A stretch of DNA of 64,000 bases, taken from assembly GCA_016803235.1 (NCBI GenBank), contig JADCLI010000014.1, positions 46,653 through 110,652 on the forward strand, in the 5' to 3' direction. Every line of letters starts with the position of its first letter. Position 1 is the first letter of the stretch. Below are positions 50,511 to 59,232 of the stretch, piece by piece. The notes under the pieces are model-generated. The model saw only the letters and a program-made list of their open reading frames with translations, ran no database searches and was not told where the DNA came from. Made by a program: the position numbers and the translations under genes. Origin of the DNA: Pimelobacter simplex. Lineage in GTDB: Bacteria; Actinomycetota; Actinomycetes; Propionibacteriales; Nocardioidaceae.

Positions 50511-52703
50511 CTAGTTCCCGGAGGTGGCCGGTGGCGACTCAAGGTCTGCTGCATCGGCTTGGTCTTCATCGTCAGCCGGCACGGGGTTCACGAACTCCAT
50601 CGCGAACTCGCGTTTGCGCGCCCAGCTGGTGTCCGTCCATTCATCACGTTCTCGATCGTCGACGGACTTCGCCAGAATGCCCGTAACCGTCGTGAACAAT
50701 TGGCCCGTGAAGGATGCACTGCTCGGCTTGCCGCTCCCGCCTATCAGGTAAGAGAAGCCAACGAACCGCGCAGCAACATCAGCCACGGTGAACTCATCTG
50801 CCGTGAGCCCGTCGCGAACAGCCTTCTGGATCTCGGACTCGAGTCCCGCGTCGATGACGAAGTTGTAGAGGAAAACGCCCCCGGCCAGCTCGGTCGAGGT
50901 GTCTCCGGCTCGCAAGTCTTTGAGGAGTTCAGGAACGATGATCTCTGCTTCATGCCGGTGGAGTCGACCAAGCGCAGCCTGTGCCGGCTCGTTCAGCGGG
51001 TAGGTGTCGCTATGGGCCCTCGAAACGACATAGGCGCGGCGGTGAAGGTCGCTGCACGCGTCAAGCGATGCGGCCACGTCAGCATCGGGGTCCTTGGACA
51101 GCGCGGTGCGGATGAGATTGGCCATCCAGTAGACGGTTGAGGAGAGGTCGCTCGACCAAGAGTCGACACGGTCGGGAAGTTCAACGATGAGCTCCGCGAC
51201 CGCCGTCATGAGTTCGGGTGTGATCGGTGCGGAGTATGGGTCGGCCCGCCACATCTGGGAAGGGTCGGGGTACCGCTCGTGGAGCTTGGACAGGGCCAGC
51301 GTGACCTGTTCATCGTCTTCGTGCCGCAGCAGGCCACGAAGCTCGGCGGGCCGGCCAGCGGCGGCTTCGTCCAAGGCACGGGTGATGACTGAATCGGGGA
51401 TATCGCCCTCCGGGATCGTCTGGGCGAGATACCGGTCGAAGTAATCCGGATGAGCGAACCGGCGCGCCGCTGCGCGGCTGTGCTGTTTGGCCTCCACGGC
51501 AGGGAACAACGCCTTGAGGACGGTGCGGGCGTCACGCTGGTTTCGGTCTCCTTCAACAGCATTGAACAGCTCAGACCAGTCGGTGTCCTTGTCCTTGGCG
51601 TAGAACGCGGCAGCGCCGCGCAGGCTGTTGGTCAGTTGTGGACGCCATTGTTGGAGTTGTGCGAACAAGTCAGGGAACTGCACGCGGACGAACGTGGCGA
51701 GAATCAGATCGAGGTCATTCATCTCGTTGACGTCGTGGATGCGGAACTGCTCGGTGACCTGCGCGAGGAACCGTCCGATGGCTCGCGGTGTGGTGAGTTG
51801 AGATGGCATCGTCTCGCGAATGATTTCGGAGAAGCGGCCCTTCTCGAAGTTGGACTCAATACGTTCAGCCGTCACGATTTCCGTCAGGCCCTCGTCGAGC
51901 ATCTTCGTGATCTTCGCTGTCAGCAGCGGTGGCATCGTCAGCGGGTATTGGACGATCTTCTCCATGAACGCTCGGGCGCGTGAGGCGGTCACCGTGCCGC
52001 GTCGCGGGTCAAGAAGTGTTTCGACGATCGTGCGTTCGTCGTAGGCGAGCAGGAAGTCGACTCCTGGGAAACGACCGAGGAGGCGGACGACCTTCAGCAG
52101 GTCGAGCAGTTCTCCGGGCTGGAGCCGGTCGATGTCGTCGACGACGACGAGGATGGGTGCTCCGATGTCGACCAAGGCGTCGGCGACCTCTTGGAATGCC
52201 ACATTCCACGGCTTGCGAAGCCGGTCTTCCAGGGCACGGCTAGCTTCGGCGAGTCCAGGCCCCGCGACTGGAACAGCCGCGAGGAGGGGGCGGGCGACGT
52301 CGGCATAGTTGAGCAGTCGTCGGCGGACACTACGTGCACCTTCACCTTCAGGGAGCGCTGAGCTGAGCGCACTGAAGAACTCCTGAAGAAGAGATTCGGT
52401 TCCTGTTGTGGCCCACGGGGTGAACTGGACGACCCGCCACTGGCCGTCCTGAGGTCCCGTGAGGTAGGTGCCAATCATGGAGATGACCGACGACTTGCCG
52501 CTACCCCACGGGCCTTCGAGACCGTAGACGACGCTGGACTTCACGGAGTGGGCGTCGCAGATCAGGCGAGCGGAGTTCTCAGCAAACTTGGAACGGCCGA
52601 GACGATCCTCGCGCACCTCGCTGATTGGGTCGTCGCGCCAACGGGCAACTTCGGTAGAAACCGGCGGGGTCGAAGCATCGGGCTGATCGCTGTTCACAGA
52701 CAT
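50511..52703 (-). CDS. KAP-family P-loop NTPase
   Basis: 730 residues from ATG 52703. After a short head comes the KAP domain: Walker A GPWGSGKS at 64-71, TPWATTGTESLLQEFFSAL, Walker B ILVVVDDIDRLQPGELLDLL and the KAP-type DFLLAYDERTIV. The hydrophobic insert common in KAP proteins is weak here (LLAAVPVAGPG). The long C-terminal region is alpha-helical with repeats (RHEDDEQVTLALSKLHERYP). KAP NTPases occur in antiphage and plasmid-exclusion contexts. Converges on the RiPP operon; an earlier ATG at 52727 is possible. Confidence 0.85.
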   Translation of the reverse strand: MSVNSDQPDASTPPVSTEVARWRDDPISEVREDRLGRSKFAENSARLICDAHSVKSSVVYGLEGPWGSGKSSVISMIGTYLTGPQDGQWRVVQFTPWATTGTESLLQEFFSALSSALPEGEGARSVRRRLLNYADVARPLLAAVPVAGPGLAEASRALEDRLRKPWNVAFQEVADALVDIGAPILVVVDDIDRLQPGELLDLLKVVRLLGRFPGVDFLLAYDERTIVETLLDPRRGTVTASRARAFMEKIVQYPLTMPPLLTAKITKMLDEGLTEIVTAERIESNFEKGRFSEIIRETMPSQLTTPRAIGRFLAQVTEQFRIHDVNEMNDLDLILATFVRVQFPDLFAQLQQWRPQLTNSLRGAAAFYAKDKDTDWSELFNAVEGDRNQRDARTVLKALFPAVEAKQHSRAAARRFAHPDYFDRYLAQTIPEGDIPDSVITRALDEAAAGRPAELRGLLRHEDDEQVTLALSKLHERYPDPSQMWRADPYSAPITPELMTAVAELIVELPDRVDSWSSDLSSTVYWMANLIRTALSKDPDADVAASLDACSDLHRRAYVVSRAHSDTYPLNEPAQAALGRLHRHEAEIIVPELLKDLRAGDTSTELAGGVFLYNFVIDAGLESEIQKAVRDGLTADEFTVADVAARFVGFSYLIGGSGKPSSASFTGQLFTTVTGILAKSVDDRERDEWTDTSWARKREFAMEFVNPVPADDEDQADAADLESPPATSGN

Positions 52704-53059
52704 GACCCTAGGCGCCGTCCCAGACATGCCTGAGCGGCGACGACGAGGCGCGTGTCGAACGAGTTCCTCGCCTCGAACGTCCGCGCCCAGCCGCGTGGCA
52801 ACGAGCTGCTTTGTCCCGCAGCCGGGCAGGACGTCCTGCGGAGGGACACGCGGACACAAGGCGTTTCCGGTTAGGCTATGTCCGGTCACCGCCCAGGCTT
52901 AGCCAGGCGGACGACGAGGAAGATGGCGAGCGCGACGTAGACGCAACATGCATTGCCCTAACGCGACTGCCCATGAGGTGGCGACCAGGGCTAGGCATGG
53001 ACACCGAGTCGGCAGGGTGAGGAGCCCGGGTTTTCCGCACCCAGTGCTTCATGCCGCCG
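52704..53059. other. Gene-free stretch, 356 bases
   Basis: Upstream region of the KAP gene and downstream of the XRE gene. Frames here are short or without protein-like composition. GCCTGAGC and GGACG repeats only. Confidence 0.35.
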
Positions 53060-53440
53060 CTATTGCCCGTGCTGATAGCGCACCTGCAGGCTCGAGTCCC
53101 GTACGACGAACCGAGAGAAGACCAGTTCGGTCAACATCGGGCCGAGGATCCCTTCGATGGCTGCTACGTCCCTCAAGGTGAGTTGCGCGTACCCGCGCAG
53201 CAGTTTGCTGAGGCGTCCCGGTGTGATCCCGGAGCGCTCCTCCAGCCAAAACTTCGAAGGTCCGAGCTGTTCCAAGCGAACTGTCGACTCGACCACGAAG
53301 TGGTGCTGCAGCTCTGCCGCCCGTGCACTCGCGTACGCCGCGGGCGTCGTCGGCTGGATCCAAGTGACGTCGCCGGGCCGGCCGAACATGACGGGCTCCT
53401 CGAGAAGGTCCCGGGGCATGGTCGACGGAGGCTTCGGCAC
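53060..53440 (-). CDS. XRE-type helix-turn-helix regulator
   Basis: 126 residues. The HTH is in FWLEERSGITPGRLSKLLRGYAQLTLRDVAAIEGILG, and the C-terminus ends LQVRYQHGQ. The N-terminal 35 residues are Pro-rich, and ATG 53419 (MPRDLLEEP) may be the true start. Divergent from the zinc-knuckle gene, with a perfect palindrome overlapping that gene's start, so it probably represses both. Confidence 0.78.
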   Translation of the reverse strand: MPKPPSTMPRDLLEEPVMFGRPGDVTWIQPTTPAAYASARAAELQHHFVVESTVRLEQLGPSKFWLEERSGITPGRLSKLLRGYAQLTLRDVAAIEGILGPMLTELVFSRFVVRDSSLQVRYQHGQ

Positions 53441-53515
53441 CGGTCAAACATACGGCGCGAGAAGGCTCGACCTGGGCCTGTGGATAGCGGCGGAGAACCG
53501 CGATCCTCGGCGTAT

Positions 53516-53531
53516 CTTCCATTTATGGAAG
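53516..53531. promoter_or_regulatory. Perfect palindrome CTTCCAT-TT-ATGGAAG
   Basis: Seven-base inverted repeat with a two-base centre; its right arm is the ATG start of the zinc-knuckle gene. It lies 76 bases before the XRE start. A good candidate operator for that regulator. Confidence 0.65.
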
Positions 53532-53923
53532 AAAGCACGGAGTGCGACGCTGGTACCTGTCCCGTTCGACTGGTTGCGCGTATGGCGATGACCGGGCATG
53601 CGATGCGGTGTGGCGAAGGCTGGTTTGGGCTCGTTGACGAGCTCGATCGGGCGCTGGCGGCCCTCGACGTTGACTCTCGCCTCTTTGCGATAGCCCGCAC
53701 CGGTGGCGAGCTCATTTTCGATGCTGGGCCGCCGTCACCTGAACTCGCTGATCGTTTCGCCGCGCTCGTCGGCGCAGCCTCGGAAGCGGCGAGCAGGACC
53801 TGTGAGGTCTGCGGGGAACCTGGCGAGAGGAGCGCGATCCGCGGCTTGGTCGAGGTTCTGTGCGCTCAGCACCGAGCCGCTGCCGAAGCGGCCGGGTGTC
53901 GACATCGAGCACCGCCGTACTGA
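53525..53923 (+). CDS. Small zinc-knuckle protein (CExCGxPG family)
   Basis: 132 residues if ATG 53525 is used, or 113 from ATG 53582. GHAMRCGEGWFGLVDELDRA at the front and CEVCGEPGERSAIRGLVEVL, then CAQHR at the end match a widespread family of short proteins with a C-terminal CxxC...CxxH zinc site, often on plasmids and islands. No ribosome site precedes ATG 53525, whose codon lies in a palindrome, so the later start may be the real one and the palindrome its operator. Role unknown. Confidence 0.7.
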   Translation: MEESTECDAGTCPVRLVARMAMTGHAMRCGEGWFGLVDELDRALAALDVDSRLFAIARTGGELIFDAGPPSPELADRFAALVGAASEAASRTCEVCGEPGERSAIRGLVEVLCAQHRAAAEAAGCRHRAPPY

Positions 53924-53985
53924 CGAATTCGCAGGACGAGCGACAAGCCCATCGGCTTCCATGGTGCGAAGACAGAGGAGGTCAG

Positions 53986-54777
53986 ATGTGCTCGTTCCAG
54001 CCGTTCCCGCGACGAGAACTGAAGCGACTGCGGCGACGGTGGCTGCGTCGGAACTGGGCGATTGTCGCCTTCCTGCTTGTGGGGTTCGCCCTCATGGCGA
54101 CGCTGGTGTCCTTCGGGGTGGCAACGACTGGTCTGGCTGGCCGCTGGTATGCCATCGGCGTGTTTCACGCGGGTCTGTTGGCTGCCGCGCTCCACCTGGT
54201 GAACTCCGCGTTCCTCGCGCACGAAGCGAGTGCGGTGTGGCAGCTCAGGGGCGCGTGGGGTGAGGACAACACGCGCTCGGAGCTGCAGAAGGCGAAGCGG
54301 CGGCGGCTCGTCTGGGGGTGGGTCGACAGCATCACGCTGCAGGGCGGCGACCTCGATCACGTGGTGGTCACGCGCTCGGGCGGCATCGTCGTGCTGGACT
54401 CCAAATGGCGCAGCTCGATCGACGCGGAAGCGGTCGCGGAGATGACGGCGTCCGCGAAGAAGGCTGCAATCAGAGCGCAGGGACTCGCCAGATCCATGCT
54501 CAAGTCAGAGCACGGAGCGAAGCATCGGGCACGCGCGCAACCGGTGACAGTGGAGGCCGCCGTCGTGCTGTGGGGAGCGGCGCGGGAGATGGTGAAAGAC
54601 GGCCGAGAGGTGGACGGCGTGCGGTTCGTGGATGGACGCAAGCTCGTCGAGTGGCTGCGTCAGCTGGAAGGTCCGCCGGTGCCATCGGATGCGGCAAAGG
54701 AGCTGCTCGGGCAGCTGAAGACGTACCGCGCGACGGCTTTCAAGGCTGCCGAGCTTCGGTCGGCCGAGCGTCCGTGA
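53986..54777 (+). CDS. NERD-domain membrane protein
   Basis: 263 residues. Basic head, two helices (WAIVAFLLVGFALMATLVSF; YAIGVFHAGLLAAALHLVNS), then a nuclease-related NERD domain: LRGAWGEDNTRSELQKAKRR, SITLQGGDLDHVVVTRSGGI and VLDSKWRSS, with the catalytic-type Asp and Lys of the restriction-endonuclease-like fold. ATG 53986 has GAGGAGG five bases upstream. NERD proteins occur in defence islands; the membrane link suggests it acts at the cell surface. Confidence 0.8.
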   Translation: MCSFQPFPRRELKRLRRRWLRRNWAIVAFLLVGFALMATLVSFGVATTGLAGRWYAIGVFHAGLLAAALHLVNSAFLAHEASAVWQLRGAWGEDNTRSELQKAKRRRLVWGWVDSITLQGGDLDHVVVTRSGGIVVLDSKWRSSIDAEAVAEMTASAKKAAIRAQGLARSMLKSEHGAKHRARAQPVTVEAAVVLWGAAREMVKDGREVDGVRFVDGRKLVEWLRQLEGPPVPSDAAKELLGQLKTYRATAFKAAELRSAERP

Positions 54778-54827
54778 GGCGCCTCGCGGAGCCCAATCGT
54801 GCCCTGCGAAACGTCCGGCAGAATGCT

Positions 54828-55178
54828 TCAACGAATCCAGCGGCTCCCGGTAGCCGGTCGACGGATGCGAGCGAGCTCGTCACCGACTGAGCTCCACTTC
54901 GCGTCCACGAGCTCGCCCCGAACGCTGCGGTCGTTGAGCTCTCGAAGGATGCGTCGGCAGGCGCTGGGGGAGTCGAGAACGGCGCTGACGTGCCGCTCGA
55001 TGCTCGCCGGTTCATTCACGTAGGTGATCGCCGTGTGGCCCGCTTGCGCAGCTCGACGTTCCTCGGAGGCGAGCCGTCGACAGGCGCTGCTGCACCATCG
55101 ACGCGGCCGTCCGGCCTTCGGTCGATCGGAGACGAAGAACGGTCGGCCGCATCGGGGACAGGCCTTCTCGATGATCAC
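54828..55178 (-). CDS. Zinc-ribbon protein coupled to the HTH gene
   Basis: 116 residues from GTG 55178 (IIEKACPRCGRPFFV). Four cysteines (CPRCG and WCSSACRRL) form a zinc ribbon like that of DNA-binding replication or recombination factors; the rest is helical (RHVSAVLDSPSACRRILREL). It overlaps the HTH gene by four bases (GTGA). No clear family. May act with the HTH in control or replication of the island. Confidence 0.65.
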   Translation of the reverse strand: MIIEKACPRCGRPFFVSDRPKAGRPRRWCSSACRRLASEERRAAQAGHTAITYVNEPASIERHVSAVLDSPSACRRILRELNDRSVRGELVDAKWSSVGDELARIRRPATGSRWIR

Positions 55179-55504
55179 TGGTTCCGCTCCTGATCCAGCG
55201 ACCATTCGAAGACTGTGGCCACCCGCCAGCGGAGGTGCTTGCCGATGCGAAATCCCTTGGGTCCGCGTCCTCTGCTGCGCCAGGCGTAGACGGTCTTGAC
55301 GGGTACGCCGAGGTACGCAGCCACGTCGGCGGCTGTCCAGAGGCGCTCGCCGACGGGGTGGCGTTGGGGTTCCGCGGGACCGGTCGGCTGAGTCGGGGGA
55401 GCGGCCTCAGGGCGCCCTCGCCTGCGTCCGCGCGTGGGAGTCGACTCCGATGTGGGTTCCTCCCACAGGGCGGGTTGGTCGGAGTGGTGCTTGTTGTTGC
55501 TCAT
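55175..55504 (-). CDS. AlpA/MerR-like helix-turn-helix protein
   Basis: 109 residues: a Pro/Arg-rich head of 50, then LWTAADVAAYLGVPVKTVYA, WRSRGRGPKGFRIGKHLRWR. This is the excisionase-type HTH found also at the integrase, but with a long N-terminal extension. ATG 55504. Likely a second control protein for the island. Confidence 0.78.
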   Translation of the reverse strand: MSNNKHHSDQPALWEEPTSESTPTRGRRRGRPEAAPPTQPTGPAEPQRHPVGERLWTAADVAAYLGVPVKTVYAWRSRGRGPKGFRIGKHLRWRVATVFEWSLDQERNQ

Positions 55505-55939
55505 CGCATGCCCGCCTTGATTCCGTGGGTGCTGGTTGCACCCCTCTTGGTTTCCTAAGGCATGGCCAGCTGCTCGAGCGATCACCGAAGCGGCGGGAAC
55601 TTCCCAGGCAGAGGGGGACGCGGCAGTTCCGGACGCTGCCAAGCATTTACGCCGGACGTTTCCCCTCCGAGAATGCAAGAGGTGTGTGGCACTTCGTCGG
55701 CGTGGTGAATCGGGAGGGGCCCGGCGACGACGTGCGTTGGGCGCTGTCGACTGGATTGGCGAGACGCGGAGCTCAGACTTGGCGACTCCTGGGTGAGGTG
55801 AGCGCTGCCCGCTTGAGCGGTGCCGCAGGTGACGGTGTAGTTCAGGCGTTCTCCGCGCCTCATGTCTGCGTCGGCTCAGCCACACCCTCGCTCTGCCGAT
55901 CCCGCCATGCGACGGAGGGGGGTGATAGTCACTTACTCC
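55505..55939. other. Gene-free stretch, 435 bases
   Basis: Control region between the HTH pair (left) and the HEPN-type gene (right). No supportable gene; TTGATT at 55514 is a weak -35 on the plus strand. Confidence 0.35.
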
Positions 55940-57373
55940 ATGGCGGAGCTGAACGAGAACCACGACCTCCAGGACGAGTCCGACCTCGAGATGTCAGTCC
56001 TCCGGCTCAGAGCTGGAGGACTGACGTTGAGAGCATCGGCCGCGACGGTCGAAGAGTCCGTGAACAATGTGTCGACCGCGTCGTTGAAGGTCGACCCGGC
56101 GGATCTGGTGGCTCCGGTCGACCTGGCGGGACCTATCGAGGTGACGGTCGACGTTGCGCAGACGGACGGCGATCCGCTAGAGCACCCGCTGTTCACCGGG
56201 CACGTGACCGCATCCCACGCTGAAGTGGACGGCGGACTCTCCCTTCGAGCCACGGCAGGCATCGAACTATCGGAGACGGCCGTCGGCTTCGTCCGAACGC
56301 AGCATGTCAATCCCCACGAGGAGTTCTACCTCATCGCGAGGCTCGGTGGGCTTCCACCCGAACGCATCAACGCGGCCGGGACCGCGTTGCTGACACCGGA
56401 GACCTTCGTCATCGAAGTGCCGCTCCAAGGTATTCGGGTCGATCGGCCGATCGAGGTCATGGGTATTCACCTGCTGCCCCTTGATCTACTCGGAGACGGC
56501 AAAGTTCCGTGGGGGCCGTTCACTCCGCTCGCAAAGGAGATCGAGGACCGCTGGGGGAAGCCAACTGCTCGAGCGCGGGCACAGGTTGAAGGTCGCTTGA
56601 TGTACGAAGCAGAGCAGACTGCGCTCCAATCGATCGAGTTGGCGCTCAACGGAATCCTTGCCACCGCGACCTACGGACTATCGGTCGATCCATGGAATCG
56701 CACACTGAATTTCGAGCGCGATCGGCTCCGGTTTCGGCCGACCGCGATACCCATCGTGTACGCGCTCGGATTAAGCACCCAACGGAGGTGGATCCACGAT
56801 CTACCCGGGCCCGCGCAAGCGACAGACACGCGATTCGGTGACCAACTCGACCGGTGGTCCGCACTGCTCCAACAGCCGCCCTCGCCGGTTGTCGCACGGG
56901 GCCTCCGGGCGCTGCGCGACGCGGCAGACGAGTCACGGGACGTCTTTGACCGTTGCCACGCGCTCTTCAGTGTCCTGGAGTACTACGCGGCTAGCGTGTC
57001 CATGCCGCCGGTTGTATCCAAGGAGTCGCGTCGACTTGCTGCCAAGGCCATCAAAGAGCTCGCCCTACCAGGGCGCGAACTGCAGGTCCTTCGCGACGCC
57101 ATCAACCAAGTCAACGGAGCTCCGCTGCTTGCAAAGGTCCGCATGCAGGCGGAGCAAGACCGGGTTCCCTTCAACCCGTCGGAGTGGAGCCTGCTGGCAG
57201 GTCTGCGTCGTGCGAGGAACTCCACTGTGCACGGCCGAGTGGCGGACGATGCTCCGGGCCCTGACGACATCCGATGGGGCGTCAGCATCGCTGCTCGTCT
57301 GCTCCTGCACCGCTGGATCGCCGAATCTGCGCAACGAACCGGAACTGTCGACAGGATGGAGCGCGCGGACTGA
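55940..57373 (+). CDS. HEPN-domain protein, probable RNase effector
   Basis: About 477 residues from ATG 55940; GTG 55922 and ATG 55907, which follow GGAGG, are alternative starts. The N-terminal half is strand-rich (VEESVNNVSTASLKVDPADL, HPLFTGHVTASHAEVDGGLS). The C-terminal half is helical and ends with RRARNSTVHG, whose RNSTVH is the HEPN RNase signature R-N-x3-H (Arg426, His431). HEPN proteins of this size act in abortive infection, like ApeA, though the N-terminus here is a different type. Last gene of island 2. Confidence 0.75.
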   Translation: MAELNENHDLQDESDLEMSVLRLRAGGLTLRASAATVEESVNNVSTASLKVDPADLVAPVDLAGPIEVTVDVAQTDGDPLEHPLFTGHVTASHAEVDGGLSLRATAGIELSETAVGFVRTQHVNPHEEFYLIARLGGLPPERINAAGTALLTPETFVIEVPLQGIRVDRPIEVMGIHLLPLDLLGDGKVPWGPFTPLAKEIEDRWGKPTARARAQVEGRLMYEAEQTALQSIELALNGILATATYGLSVDPWNRTLNFERDRLRFRPTAIPIVYALGLSTQRRWIHDLPGPAQATDTRFGDQLDRWSALLQQPPSPVVARGLRALRDAADESRDVFDRCHALFSVLEYYAASVSMPPVVSKESRRLAAKAIKELALPGRELQVLRDAINQVNGAPLLAKVRMQAEQDRVPFNPSEWSLLAGLRRARNSTVHGRVADDAPGPDDIRWGVSIAARLLLHRWIAESAQRTGTVDRMERAD

Positions 57374-57493
57374 GCGCTGACGCCTTGGGACGCTTACCCC
57401 CGGCGTACCCCCAGGTCGCAATCGGCGCCGTTTCATGCGTTGATTCGACGCCTATGCCGGCGTGAATCCGGCGAACGGAAGCCTCGGGAGCCA

Positions 57494-57570
57494 TTCGCAA
57501 TGAGAAGGTCAGGGGTTCGAATCCCCTCACCTCCACCGGCAAGCAAGAACCGGCAGGTCGCCTCTGACCT
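57494..57570. repeat. Right attachment site of island 2
   Basis: Copy of 46742-46818, carrying the 3' half of tRNA-Ala and the terminator hairpin with one inserted T. The 5' half of the tRNA is absent, so it is not a gene. Confidence 0.92.
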
Positions 57571-57612
57571 TGCCGGTTCTTGCGTTTCGGGTGTGTTGCA
57601 CCGGGGCGTTGC

Positions 57613-57768
57613 TCAGCCAGTTGCTGAACTCGGGCCACTCGGTGATCGGAGCAGCCGCAGTCCAGCCAAGGTTTCGGGGTCGAGCAGGTTGATCGGCGGG
57701 TTGTTGAAGGTCGCGGTCAGGTAGCCGGGTGCGGTCTGCGTGACGTGGACGACCTGGCTGTGATCGAC
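57613..57768 (-). pseudogene. Crotonase (enoyl-CoA hydratase) N-terminal remnant
   Basis: The minus frame reads VVHVTQTAPGYLTATFNNPP and INLLDPETLAGLRLL, the start of an enoyl-CoA hydratase/isomerase fold, then runs off into unrelated sequence toward the island end. No start codon of its own is obvious and the CoA-binding and catalytic parts are missing. Confidence 0.6.
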
Positions 57769-57881
57769 GAGTGCTCGGTGGCGCTGCCGCACGGAAGGCG
57801 GCAGCGGGACCGTCAGGAGAGCAGCACACGGCCGGCGGCCAACCAGCCCGAGGTGGGGCCGATCGCCTCGACCGTGGCATC

Positions 57882-58721
57882 TCATGCGTACAGAGCTGTC
57901 GCCCCGCCCCAGAGTGCACCCGGGTTCAGCCGGGTGGGGAAGCGTTGGAGCATGGCGTTGAAGAAGTCGAGCGCGGTGGTCCGTTCTGCCAGCACGGCGG
58001 CCGCTGTGGTGAGGTACTCCCGGGTCTCGCGGATCGTCCGCCGCGCATCATCATCGAGGACCTTGTTCTTGTGCCCGGCCACGATGAGCCGCGGGTGCAG
58101 TGACGCGACCGTGTCGATCGCGCGGAGCCACGCGTTGATGCCGTCTCCCTGCGCCTCGCGCAGGAACTGGTGCACACCGTTGTAGATGACGTCACCGGCC
58201 ACGACCAAGTCGAGGCTCGGGGCGTGGAGCACGCTGGTGTCGTCGGTGTCGGTGTGCCCGACTTCGATCACCTTGAGCGTGTGTCCCTCGAGCTCGATCG
58301 CGTTGTTGGACACCTCCGTCGCGACAACCTCGGTCGCGGGGATCTGGCCCGGGAAGAGGGCATCCCAGAAGAACTCGCGAACGGCGAGGTTGGCATGCAT
58401 GTGTTCGATTGTCCTGGCGGTGTTCACCACCTCGGCGCCGAACCGCTTGGCGAGCTCGGCGGACCCGAACCAGTGGTCCCCGTGGCCGTGGGTGACGAAG
58501 ATGTGCGTCAGGTTCTTCCCGGTGGACTCGACCCAGTCGCCGACGGCCGCGGTCTGGGCGATCGTCATCGGCGGGTCGACGAGGACGGCGTCCCGGTCGC
58601 CGGAGACCAGGGTGATGGAGAGTGGCGAGAACATGCGCTCGTCGCCGTTCGGCACGAGTTCGATGACGTCCTGGGGCACGGGGTCGGCGATGAAGATCTC
58701 GTAGGACGGGTGGTCGGACAT
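57882..58721 (-). CDS. MBL-fold metallo-hydrolase
   Basis: 279 residues from ATG 58721. Metal site THGHGDHWFG near residue 82, then VGHTDTDDTS and VAGHKNK near 200, complete the metallo-beta-lactamase ligands. Probably a lactonase or thioesterase-like hydrolase. Last gene of the operon MFS, SDR, thioesterase, MBL. Confidence 0.85.
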   Translation of the reverse strand: MSDHPSYEIFIADPVPQDVIELVPNGDERMFSPLSITLVSGDRDAVLVDPPMTIAQTAAVGDWVESTGKNLTHIFVTHGHGDHWFGSAELAKRFGAEVVNTARTIEHMHANLAVREFFWDALFPGQIPATEVVATEVSNNAIELEGHTLKVIEVGHTDTDDTSVLHAPSLDLVVAGDVIYNGVHQFLREAQGDGINAWLRAIDTVASLHPRLIVAGHKNKVLDDDARRTIRETREYLTTAAAVLAERTTALDFFNAMLQRFPTRLNPGALWGGATALYA

Positions 58722-58749
58722 GGGAGCTCCAGTGGTCAGTGGGTGGGAG

Positions 58750-59232
58750 CTAGGTGAAGAGCAGGCAGGTGGCGATGGCGTGGGCCACGACGCGCCCGTG
58801 GTCGTCGTGCACCGTCGCCTCGGCGGTGGCGGTACGACGCCCGATCGTGACGACATCTGCCCGACAGCGGAGCAGGCCGCTGTCGAGGTTGGCGGCCCTG
58901 GTGAACTTGATGTGCAGGTCGAGCGACGTGTAGCCGACCCCGGCCGGCAGCTTCGTGTGGACGGCGCAGCCCAGGGCCGAGTCGGCGAGACCGGCGATCA
59001 TCCCGCCGTGGACGGAGCCGATCGGGTTGTAGTGCCACTCCTCGGGCTGCATCTCGAACTCCGCCCAGCCGTCACCGACGGCGACGGGCAGGATGTTGGT
59101 CGTCGCGCCGGCAGGGACGAGGGGCAGCTCTCCACTGCCGATCCTGTTGAGGAAGTCCAGCCCTGCCAAGCTGGCGGCGGCATCCACGAAGACCTTGGGA
59201 TCCTCCCAGGAGTAGGTGCGTTCCCGGCACAT
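58750..59232 (-). CDS. PaaI-family thioesterase (hotdog fold)
   Basis: 160 residues. The hotdog signature EWHYNPIGSVHGGMIAGLAD contains the catalytic Asp/Gly loop and the helix, and DLHIKFTRAANLDSGLLRCR follows. Hydrolyses an acyl- or phenylacetyl-CoA. ATG 59232 overlaps the continuation of the SDR frame. Confidence 0.85.
   Translation of the reverse strand: MCRERTYSWEDPKVFVDAAASLAGLDFLNRIGSGELPLVPAGATTNILPVAVGDGWAEFEMQPEEWHYNPIGSVHGGMIAGLADSALGCAVHTKLPAGVGYTSLDLHIKFTRAANLDSGLLRCRADVVTIGRRTATAEATVHDDHGRVVAHAIATCLLFT

Larger units (their letters stand above)
46742..57570. mobile_element. Island 2: integrative element in tRNA-Ala(CGC)
   Basis: About 10.75 kb between near-identical 77-bp repeats. 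The left end has the tyrosine integrase and excisionase in the canonical arrangement next to the tRNA. Cargo: RiPP locus, KAP NTPase, XRE regulator with divergent zinc protein, NERD protein, HTH and zinc-ribbon pair, HEPN-type protein. Third-position A/T use is higher than in the backbone. All cargo genes look intact, unlike island 1, so it could still be mobile; no conjugation genes are seen. Confidence 0.9.

Noticed and set aside
57494-57537. A second tRNA-Ala at the right end of island 2
   Set aside because: Only the 3' half is present; it is the att duplicate.
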